Shown: positions 51,395 through 58,533 of the stretch, piece by piece
How the letters are laid out: each line of letters opens with the position of its first letter
Position numbering within the stretch: position 1 is the stretch's first letter
Source: an uncultured Pelosinus sp.
GTDB lineage: Bacteria; Bacillota; Negativicutes; UMGS1260
Direction of reading: 5' to 3'
DNA length: 64,000 nucleotides
Assembly: GCA_900550105.1 (NCBI GenBank)
Contig: URQW01000004.1
Span: 31,291 to 95,290, forward strand
The notes under the pieces: model-generated
The model's database searches: none
Seen by the model: only the letters and a program-made list of their open reading frames with translations
What the model was told of the DNA's origin: nothing
Program-made: the position numbers and the translations under genes

Positions 51395-52404
51395 TTTACT
51401 TCCTCCTTTACTTCAACTGCCTGCTGCAAAGCTGCAACGAACTCTCGTTGGGAAATCGCATAAGTTCCCACTTTGCCGACAACAACGCCTGCTGCTAGAT
51501 TGGCCGCATAAGCCGCTTCATAGAGTGGCAAATTGCCGGCCAGAGCAGCGCCAAATACGGCGATTACCGTGTCGCCTGCCCCGGAAACATCAAAGACTTC
51601 CTGCGCTAGTGTAGGAATGTGAAAGACCGTAGCTTCGCCCGCATAGCTTAAACCATGCTCAGAACGTGTCGCAATGACTGCGCCAAGGGAAAATCTTTTG
51701 CGCAAAGTTTGCGCGGCTTTCAGCACCTCGCCATCTTCATTGGCTACTTTTTTCTTCAGCGCTTCGCCCACTTCTTTCAAATTCGGCGTAATATAAGAGG
51801 CGCCTTGATACTTCTGCCACTTGTCGCCTTTGGGGTCAACAATGACCGGCACTTTCCCCTCACTCGCTATGCGTATGACCTGACGGCAGAGCCGCGGCGT
51901 ACACAAGCCTTTCCCATAATCAGAAAGAATGATTACAGCTGCGCCTTGGTCCAGGCTTTGTTGTACTTTTTCCAGTATTTTATCTTCCAAGCGCCGAGAG
52001 ATCGGCGCTGTTTCTTCAAAGTCAATTCGCATCATCTGTTGATGGCCGCCAATCACACGCAGCTTTGTCGTGGTAGGACGGCTGCTTTCGACTAAGCTGT
52101 CTGTATGCATCCCGCTGGCCGCCATAAGTTCTGTCAAGGCGCCACGAGCCTCATCGGCCCCAACGAGTCCGACTAGATCGACCTGACAGCCCAAGCGACG
52201 TAGATTATGCGCTACATTGCCAGCGCCGCCTAATACGCCAGTCTGTTTTAAAACACGCGTTACCGGCACAGGCGCTTCTGGCGAAATCCGTTTTACTTCG
52301 CCAAAGTAATACCGATCCAGCATGATATCGCCGAGAACAAGAATCCGGCTCTTACGAATCGTCTGACCAAAATAGTCTAAAAGCATTTCTTTATGGGCAA
52401 TCAT
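51391..52404 (-). CDS. rfaE1: D-glycero-beta-D-manno-heptose-7-phosphate kinase (RfaE domain I), copy 1
   Basis: PfkB-family sugar kinase that makes heptose-1,7-bisphosphate. Visible: ILVLGDIMLDRYYFGEVKRI, SPEAPVPV, GGAGNVAHNLRRLG, IILSDYGKG, and the anion-hole motif FDVSGAGDTVIAVFGAALAG. The start I prefer is the ATG at 52404 with GAGGTG just upstream; the open frame goes to 52419. It is a kinase only, without the nucleotidyltransferase half of E. coli HldE. A second kinase of this type lies at 57468-58502 in the same gene string. Confidence 0.94.
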   Translation of the reverse strand: MIAHKEMLLDYFGQTIRKSRILVLGDIMLDRYYFGEVKRISPEAPVPVTRVLKQTGVLGGAGNVAHNLRRLGCQVDLVGLVGADEARGALTELMAASGMHTDSLVESSRPTTTKLRVIGGHQQMMRIDFEETAPISRRLEDKILEKVQQSLDQGAAVIILSDYGKGLCTPRLCRQVIRIASEGKVPVIVDPKGDKWQKYQGASYITPNLKEVGEALKKKVANEDGEVLKAAQTLRKRFSLGAVIATRSEHGLSYAGEATVFHIPTLAQEVFDVSGAGDTVIAVFGAALAGNLPLYEAAYAANLAAGVVVGKVGTYAISQREFVAALQQAVEVKEEVK

Positions 52405-52954
52405 GACACACCTCATCAATATGCTGGCAGAGAATATGGCCGATTAAAATATGAGCTTCCTGCACGCGTGCGGTTACTGGCGCTGGTACAGCCAGACATA
52501 AATCAGCGCAGCCCGCCAGCTTGCCGCCGCCTTGACCAGTAAGCGCCAGTGTCCGAGCGCCACGCCGCTTTGCTTCTTCCATAGCGCGCACAATACTCGG
52601 GCTGTTGCCCGAAGTAGAGATGCCAATTACGAGATCATTCTTCTGCACAAAAGCCTGTACCTGCCGCAGAAAAATAGCGTCATAGCCGTAGTCATTCCCG
52701 ACAGCTGTTAAGATGGATGTATCCGTCGTAAAAGCGACGGCAGGCAGTGGATTTCTTTCTACCTGAAATCGGCCGACAAATTCAGCGGCAATATGCTGAC
52801 TGTCAGCGGCACTGCCGCCATTTCCCATTAAATAAATTCGCTGACCGCTTTGGATCGTCTCGCTGCACATCCGAGCAGCTGTGGCAATCTCTGGCTCTAA
52901 CGCTTTCAGTTTTTCAATCGTCGCCAGATGTTCTTCTATTACTTCACGAATCAT
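52391..52954 (-). CDS. gmhA: Sedoheptulose-7-phosphate isomerase
   Basis: First committed step of heptose synthesis: sedoheptulose-7-phosphate to D-glycero-D-manno-heptose-7-phosphate. SIS-domain protein: IYLMGNGGSAADSQHIAAEF, TTDTSILTAVGNDYGYD, and IGISTSGNSPSIVRAMEEAK with the phosphate-binding Ser/Thr loops. Length of 187 is normal. AGGAG lies 10 bases before the ATG. It overlaps both neighbours by a few codons. Confidence 0.95.
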   Translation of the reverse strand: MIREVIEEHLATIEKLKALEPEIATAARMCSETIQSGQRIYLMGNGGSAADSQHIAAEFVGRFQVERNPLPAVAFTTDTSILTAVGNDYGYDAIFLRQVQAFVQKNDLVIGISTSGNSPSIVRAMEEAKRRGARTLALTGQGGGKLAGCADLCLAVPAPVTARVQEAHILIGHILCQHIDEVCHDCP

Positions 52955-54134
52955 GTCGCATACGCTCCTTTGTCGTCTCTGTTAAAATTTGCACTACGCC
53001 TTGCACAAAACGATTCGGTGCAAAGTCAACAGCAGCCCGCTCTAATTCCTCAGTATAGGTAGGTTCTTGTTCGTCAAAGGTATTTACAAATTCCGTCAAG
53101 GCTTGTTTTAGCGCTGCGGAATCAGTCGCATCAAAGGCTAAACCAATCTCATAGCTATCAAGCACCTCTGGATTAATATCATCCGATAACAACACCGGCT
53201 TTTGAAACCCAATCGCCGTAAAGAGCATGCCGCCCCAATGATAACGGTAACGCGGCGCAGCATAGGGCATAACAAGAGCGTCAATGGCCAAAATGGCTTC
53301 TTGCCACTCACGGCCGAATAAGCCTTTATGAATAAACTGAAATTCTTTATAGCTGCCATATTTATCAATCAGTCGATCAAAATCATCTCGGTCCGCCGGA
53401 TCGACTGTAGCGCCTTGAATCACGCACTTGACGGGCCTGGTAAAGCGGCAGTCCAGAAAGAGCTGCAAAAAAGCTTCCAGATTCTTCTCGCGACGATACT
53501 GGCCAAAAAAGCCCAGAATCAATTCGTCTTGCCCCGTAGCGGCTTTCGCCTTTTGCCGCGCCGCTGCTGCCTCAATGGCCAGATCGCGCGGCTTATAGGT
53601 CGGCGGCTTGATTGTTTGAATCTGTTTATTAGCAGCCGGAAACAGACGTCCGCCGCAGTGAATCACAGCCACTTGGATCTGGGGCTGCGCCATGAAAGCG
53701 CTGAGCGCGGCCTTGACCTTGGGCTTTTCCGTCGGATTGATACCATGCATGACAAAGAGCACTGGCACAGGCGAATTCTTTAAGGGACTGCGCTTTAATC
53801 CTTTGAGATAGCGATATGTCGAGGTAGGAATAATGATCGCATCAAATTTTCCTGCCGCCGCTTCCCGATACAGCTGCGTAAACCACTGATAGCGACGATA
53901 TTCTCTCACAAGGCTGAGCCAATTCTTTTTAAGACCCGTCACACCGGCATAAGAAACGCCGCACCCCTGTAAGTAATGAATCGGAATCGTATAGTCATGC
54001 TGAAAGGGGAATTTTTCCGGTACATATAAGATCGGCTCGTGGCCGCAAACAACGAGTTCTTCTATTAAAAGACGGTCAAAATCCACTTCGTGGCCGCCTG
54101 TCGTAATAATCGATTCAAACACAGCGATTCTCAT
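52944..54134 (-). CDS. Glycosyltransferase, GT-B type, LPS-core associated
   Basis: A 396-residue protein with a GT4-like layout: N-terminal IAVFESIITTGGHEVDFDRL, VPVLFVMHGINPTEKPKV, and a C-terminal domain with ELILGFFGQYRREKNLEAFL, CVIQGATVDPADRDDFDRLI, and IDALVMPYAAPRYRYHWGGM. This resembles GT4 enzymes, but the usual E-x7-E motif is not clear, so the family assignment is tentative. It is between the GT2 and gmhA genes in the core operon, with GGAGAA upstream of its ATG. Probably adds a core sugar. Confidence 0.75.
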   Translation of the reverse strand: MRIAVFESIITTGGHEVDFDRLLIEELVVCGHEPILYVPEKFPFQHDYTIPIHYLQGCGVSYAGVTGLKKNWLSLVREYRRYQWFTQLYREAAAGKFDAIIIPTSTYRYLKGLKRSPLKNSPVPVLFVMHGINPTEKPKVKAALSAFMAQPQIQVAVIHCGGRLFPAANKQIQTIKPPTYKPRDLAIEAAAARQKAKAATGQDELILGFFGQYRREKNLEAFLQLFLDCRFTRPVKCVIQGATVDPADRDDFDRLIDKYGSYKEFQFIHKGLFGREWQEAILAIDALVMPYAAPRYRYHWGGMLFTAIGFQKPVLLSDDINPEVLDSYEIGLAFDATDSAALKQALTEFVNTFDEQEPTYTEELERAAVDFAPNRFVQGVVQILTETTKERMRHDS

Positions 54135-54136
54135 AA

Positions 54137-54889
54137 CTATTTCTCCTGCTCTTCGGCCAGACTATCTAGCTTCACATATTTCGCCATCGTATAGGTCAGA
54201 TGAAACGAAGCTAAAATAAAGCCGATCTTCCCATCACGCCAGCCGCCTTGTAAGAGATACATCTTCACAAAAGCAAATAAGGGCCGAGCCACGATATCGC
54301 GCCAAAACGAACAGCGCTTGCCCTTACCATAATTTTTTTCGGCAGCAAGCCGCGTGTAATTGTTCAGTTTGTTAAAGTACTGTTCCCAACTGCTATAGGT
54401 ATAATGAATAATATGGTTCTTGAGTTTGCGTGACTGATAAGGATGGACGAATTGGGGATGAACAAAGCCTTCCACATGAAAATCTTCGCGCGGCATTAAA
54501 TGAAAACCATAGTCAGGATACCAGCCGCCATGATAAAGGGGCTTGCCCATGGCATGATTCAGCCTTGGCACAAGATAAGCATATTTTTCATTTCTGTCAA
54601 CAGCGGCTCTCACTTCCTCAGCCAACGCCGCAGGAATCCGTTCATCGGCATCAAGGAAAAAAATCCAATCAGTCTTCGCTTGTTCAATCGCGTAGGTTTG
54701 CTGGGCGCCCCAGTTGCCATTCATACTATGCTGATAGATTGTCGCCCCTAGCTGCTTCGCTAGTTCTACAGTCCGATCCGTGCTGAAATCGTCAATGACA
54801 ATGACCTCATCGGCAAACAAGGCGCTTTGAATACAAGCTTCTATATTTTTCTCTTCATTCTTTGCTAATATAATAACAGATACACTCAT
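54137..54889 (-). CDS. LPS-core family 2 glycosyltransferase (WaaE-like)
   Basis: Compact GT2 enzyme (250 aa): VSVIILAKNEEKNIEACIQS, VIVIDDFSTDRTVELAKQ, GNWGAQQTYAIEQAKTDWIF, and the metal-binding LDADERIP. A C-terminal segment with SWEQYFNKLNNYTRLAAEK is characteristic of WaaE/KdtX-type enzymes, which attach glucose to the inner core. Its ATGA start overlaps the stop of the GT9 gene upstream. The sugar is assumed by similarity, not shown. Confidence 0.9.
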   Translation of the reverse strand: MSVSVIILAKNEEKNIEACIQSALFADEVIVIDDFSTDRTVELAKQLGATIYQHSMNGNWGAQQTYAIEQAKTDWIFFLDADERIPAALAEEVRAAVDRNEKYAYLVPRLNHAMGKPLYHGGWYPDYGFHLMPREDFHVEGFVHPQFVHPYQSRKLKNHIIHYTYSSWEQYFNKLNNYTRLAAEKNYGKGKRCSFWRDIVARPLFAFVKMYLLQGGWRDGKIGFILASFHLTYTMAKYVKLDSLAEEQEK

Positions 54890-55944
54890 AGAGTCGCCCC
54901 ATTTCGCAACTGTTCTCGGGCTGCAGCAATAACAGCCGCCGCATCATGTTTCATACACTGCTGCTCGCGGCAGTCGCCCTTTCCCCAACAGGGAGAACAG
55001 TCCTCGTGTCGATAAAAAACTCGGTCTCTTGGCCCGCGCGGTCCCCAGATAGCAGGATCGGTCGGACCAAATAAAGCTAGTACGGGCGTCCCTACAGCCT
55101 GCGCTAAGTGAAGCGGTCCCGTATCGACTGTGATAAGCAATTGGCACTGTTCTAAGAGGGCCGCCAGTTCTCCGAGCGAAAGGGTCCCCGCCAAAGCCAA
55201 CGCTTTATGATCGCTTGCCGCTACTAATGCTGCCAAGGCTGGCGCTTCTTTATGGCCGCCAAGCAGTAAAACCTCATGATCTTTTGCTAAATCAGCAATG
55301 ACAGACAAATAGCCTGCCTCATCCCAACTCTTTCGAGCATAACTTCCAACCGGGCATAAAGCAATGATGGGTTTTACCCGCTTAGAGGTCGCCGAAAACA
55401 GGTCCGGATATTTTTCTGCCAGACTCGCCCGATCTTCTGGGCGTACGGCAAGTTTTAAAGCAGTATCAAGCGGTGCTTTCGGCGCGCTAATTCCTAATGG
55501 TTGCAGCAAATCGAGGTAATTTTCCGTTTCATGACGCACAAGCGGCCGCTGAGCGCTCACCGTCTGCGTTAAAAACACCCCAGCATGTTGCGCATCATAG
55601 CCAATACGCTGCGGAATGCGCGCCGCCCAAGCTAACATCGCGCCGCGGGCGGCAAAATTCGTCGAAATTGCCAAGTCATAGTGGCGGCTTTTTACAGTTT
55701 GAATCAGTTTCATTAGCTCACGCCACGCTTTATGTTTGCCCCGCTTATCATAGACCAGCGTTTCCGTTACATACGGGTGACGCGATGCAATTGGTTCGGT
55801 CAAAGGAATGACCATACAGTCAATCTGTGCGGCAGGATAAGCCTCATGCAAGACCGTAATCAAAGGCGATGACAACAATACATCGCCAATAAAAGCGAGA
55901 TTTATGACCAGAATGCGCTGAGCTTGGTTCGGCATAGAAATCAT
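54886..55944 (-). CDS. Family 9 glycosyltransferase (heptosyltransferase, WaaQ/WaaF-like)
   Basis: Motifs: RILVINLAFIGDVLLSSPLI, IALCPVGSYARKSWDEAGYL, and VDTGPLHLAQAVGTPVLALF. The C-terminal Cys cluster is CSPCWGKGDCREQQC. The open frame runs to 56022 inside the upstream gene, but the ATG at 55944 has GGGAGGG six to seven bases upstream and overlaps the previous stop (ATGA), so I start there (352 aa). Part of a run of core transferases. Position of the heptose added is not determinable. Confidence 0.9.
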   Translation of the reverse strand: MISMPNQAQRILVINLAFIGDVLLSSPLITVLHEAYPAAQIDCMVIPLTEPIASRHPYVTETLVYDKRGKHKAWRELMKLIQTVKSRHYDLAISTNFAARGAMLAWAARIPQRIGYDAQHAGVFLTQTVSAQRPLVRHETENYLDLLQPLGISAPKAPLDTALKLAVRPEDRASLAEKYPDLFSATSKRVKPIIALCPVGSYARKSWDEAGYLSVIADLAKDHEVLLLGGHKEAPALAALVAASDHKALALAGTLSLGELAALLEQCQLLITVDTGPLHLAQAVGTPVLALFGPTDPAIWGPRGPRDRVFYRHEDCSPCWGKGDCREQQCMKHDAAAVIAAAREQLRNGATL

Positions 55945-56996
55945 GCTTTTCCCTCCCGGTCCTGCGCTAGGAGAATACGAAAGGATTCCATCACAGCCTC
56001 TGGCGATATTTGCGCCAGACAATCTAAGTGCTTGGGGCAGCTACGCTGCCAACAGCCAGCGCAATCTAAAGCTATGACATGGGTCCGATGGCCTGCGCCA
56101 TAGGGACCGTTTCGGTTGGTATCAGTCGGTCCGAACAAACCAATGACTGGCGTACCAAGACCAGCTGCTAAATGCATCGGCCCGGTGTCGCCCCCTAAAA
56201 AAACACGCGCTTTTAAAATCAACGCTGCCAATTCAATTAAAGAAGTTTTCCCTGTTATATCAAAAAACGGTCGATTGGCGAAGCTCTTTACCGCTTCTAA
56301 CAGCGGCTGATCGCCAGGCCCGCCGATATAGACAGGCGCAACGCCTTGCAGCGATAGCCAATCACTGACTGCCGCTAAATGTTTTGCTGGCCAACGTTTA
56401 TTCGGCCAATTGGCCCCCAGCGTTAATAAAACATAAGGTACATCTAGCGAAAAGCCTGCCGCTATAGCAATTTTTTCAGCCCTTTCCTGCTCTTCTGGTT
56501 GAATTTCTAAGGGAAAGCGAACATTTTCCACTTTGCAGCCAATCGCTCTGGCCACATCCAGATAGCGCTCCATCACATGGCCTTGTTGATGGGCGCCGCA
56601 AACAGGACGGCTGATCAAAGAACTACCTTCGCGCATATTGCAAAACCCGAAGGCCGCTTTCGCTTTACTTAAATAAACAATCACAGCACTTTTAAAGAGT
56701 CCCTGTAGATCGAGAGCCACATCATAGGGTCTTGCCGTAAGCTTCGCCTTTAAGGGTGGAATATTACGAATAAGGCCTGGGAGACTGCGAAAATCCTTCT
56801 TAGGAAAAGAAATAATTTCATCGACATAAGGATTATGCTCAATAAGTTCACGACAGCCTGTTTCCACAACCCAAGTTAAATGACTATTAGGATAGGTCTC
56901 TTTGATCGCATAAGCTACAGGCATCGCATGAATGACATCACCGATAGCGCTCATTTTTACGACTAAAATGTTTTGCGGACGGCCTGATTCTGTCAT
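55941..56996 (-). CDS. Family 9 glycosyltransferase (heptosyltransferase I, WaaC-like)
   Basis: Probable first heptosyltransferase acting on Kdo-lipid A: NILVVKMSAIGDVIHAMPVA, LTWVVETGCRELIEHNPYVD, ILLALDLQGL-type strand (YDVALDLQGLFKSAVI), VLLTLGANWPNKRWPAKHLA and GGDTGPMHLAAGLGTPVIGL match WaaC better than WaaF. The Cys cluster is CAGCWQRSCPKHLDC. The start at 56996 follows the rfaE2 stop, with GGGGAAG upstream; the open frame goes to 57080. Length of 351 is normal. Confidence 0.9.
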   Translation of the reverse strand: MTESGRPQNILVVKMSAIGDVIHAMPVAYAIKETYPNSHLTWVVETGCRELIEHNPYVDEIISFPKKDFRSLPGLIRNIPPLKAKLTARPYDVALDLQGLFKSAVIVYLSKAKAAFGFCNMREGSSLISRPVCGAHQQGHVMERYLDVARAIGCKVENVRFPLEIQPEEQERAEKIAIAAGFSLDVPYVLLTLGANWPNKRWPAKHLAAVSDWLSLQGVAPVYIGGPGDQPLLEAVKSFANRPFFDITGKTSLIELAALILKARVFLGGDTGPMHLAAGLGTPVIGLFGPTDTNRNGPYGAGHRTHVIALDCAGCWQRSCPKHLDCLAQISPEAVMESFRILLAQDREGKA

Positions 56997-56997
56997 A

Positions 56998-57471
56998 CTA
57001 CTTCCCCTGCTCTGCAATTTTGGCAATGACTCGCGTTGTGGATCTCCCTTTGACTTCCGGCACCAGGACAGTTTTCCCACCGTAGGCAGCTACAATTGCC
57101 GCTTCTGGCAGTTTATCTAAGGAGTAATCTCCGCCTTTTACATAAATGGCTGGTTTCAGTTCCGACACAAGCGGTTCCGCCGTTTGTTCCGAGAAAATGA
57201 CGACATAATCGACGGCATAAAGACCGGCCAATACTTCTGCCCGGTCCGCTTCCTGATTAATCGGCCGCGATGGGCCTTTAAGACGTTGTACCGAAGCATC
57301 GCTATTCAAGCCGACGATCAAACAATCGCCCAAAGTTCTCGCTTCATTGAGATAGCGTACATGTCCGGCATGCAAAATATCAAAACAGCCGTTAGTAAAC
57401 ACCACTTGTTTGCCTTGTTGGCGCAGCATTTCTCCCAGCTTCGTTAAATGATCTCGTTCAATGACTTTCAT
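56998..57471 (-). CDS. rfaE2: D-glycero-beta-D-manno-heptose 1-phosphate adenylyltransferase (RfaE domain II)
   Basis: Attaches AMP to heptose-1-phosphate, giving ADP-D,D-heptose. Cytidylyltransferase-fold protein with VVFTNGCFDILHAGHVRYLN (the HxGH nucleotide-binding motif), IVGLNSDASVQRLKGPSRPI and YVKGGDYSLDKLPE, ending with RSTTRVI (the ISTT-like signature). At 157 residues it is the stand-alone form of HldE's C-terminal half. Its ATG overlaps the stop of the kinase upstream (ATGA), so kinase and transferase, separate here, are translationally coupled. Confidence 0.95.
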   Translation of the reverse strand: MKVIERDHLTKLGEMLRQQGKQVVFTNGCFDILHAGHVRYLNEARTLGDCLIVGLNSDASVQRLKGPSRPINQEADRAEVLAGLYAVDYVVIFSEQTAEPLVSELKPAIYVKGGDYSLDKLPEAAIVAAYGGKTVLVPEVKGRSTTRVIAKIAEQGK

Positions 57472-58502
57472 GATTTTTCGTTTCCTCCATCAGTGCTGAC
57501 AATCGCCGCTTTTAATTCATCAGGTGTTGTCGTTGCAGTTCCTGATTTTCTTACTACAATTCCAGCCGCATAGTTAGCAATCCGAGCCGCAGTCGAATAG
57601 TCCGCGCCCGCCGCAATCGCCAGCATCATCGTCACAACAACTGTATCACCGGCGCCACTTACATCATAAACTTCACTTACATTCGATACAGGAATATGCG
57701 TCGACTGGCCATTAGACTCAACCAGAGTCATTCCCTGGGCCCCCTGCGTAATTAAGACACCTTTTGCCTGTAGACGCTGGCACAATTCTTTAGCTGCGGC
57801 GCTAAACCCGTCAGCAGCAATCTCGGCTAGACCTAAAGCCGCTGCTGCCTCGGCTTCATTTTGTTTCACTAGCGTTACCTGCGGATAGGCGAGAATATCA
57901 TAACGGGAATCGACCATACAAGGAATATTATATCTATTACACAAATCAATCACCATCGTACGGAGCTTTGACGTCACAGTCTGACTGCCATAGTCACTAA
58001 GCACAACGGCTTCCATATGAAAAAGCTCTGTTTCTATATACCGTAGCAAAGAAACCTCTGTTTCTGGCAACAGCGGCTCCTTGCTTTCTCTGTCTATGCG
58101 AACAACCTGCTGCCGCACTGTTGCCAAACCGCCAGCCATAATTCGTTGTTTGCTAATGGTAGGACGGTCGCCTTCCTTGATCAGCCCCGCTGTTTCAACG
58201 CCCACGCTCTGCAGCTTATGGGTCAGCAAGCCGCCAACCGTATCTTCACCAATTACGCCAACAGCATAGACGCGGCCGCCAAGCGTAGCGGCATTATGCA
58301 CCACATTGGCAGCGCCGCCTGGCACAACTTTTTCGCCCCTGTGTTCCAAGATGAGTACAGGAGCTTCCCGTGAAATGCGCGAAATGGCGCCTTCTAAATA
58401 GGAGTCGGCCACCATATCACCAATGACCATAATTTTCTTATCTTTCATCAAGTCAATCCAGCGTAGTAAAGCGGATTGCTTTTCTGTAGAATTCATTTGC
58501 AT
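57468..58502 (-). CDS. rfaE1: D-glycero-beta-D-manno-heptose-7-phosphate kinase (RfaE domain I), copy 2
   Basis: PfkB-family kinase like the one at 51391-52404: IMVIGDMVADSYLEGAISRI, SREAPVLILE, VVPGGAANVVHNAATLGG, VVLSDYGSQTVTS, and the catalytic YDVSGAGDTVVVTMMLAIAA. It is paired with rfaE2 by an ATGA overlap, the order of fused HldE, so this may be the main heptose kinase. The two copies differ in the first motif (MVADSY here, IMLDRY in the other) and are clearly diverged. GAGG lies seven bases upstream of the ATG at 58502; the LptD-like gene ends 31 bases earlier. Confidence 0.92.
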   Translation of the reverse strand: MQMNSTEKQSALLRWIDLMKDKKIMVIGDMVADSYLEGAISRISREAPVLILEHRGEKVVPGGAANVVHNAATLGGRVYAVGVIGEDTVGGLLTHKLQSVGVETAGLIKEGDRPTISKQRIMAGGLATVRQQVVRIDRESKEPLLPETEVSLLRYIETELFHMEAVVLSDYGSQTVTSKLRTMVIDLCNRYNIPCMVDSRYDILAYPQVTLVKQNEAEAAAALGLAEIAADGFSAAAKELCQRLQAKGVLITQGAQGMTLVESNGQSTHIPVSNVSEVYDVSGAGDTVVVTMMLAIAAGADYSTAARIANYAAGIVVRKSGTATTTPDELKAAIVSTDGGNEKS

Positions 58503-58533
58503 AACAATTCCTCTTCTTTACCAGTCACTTTTC

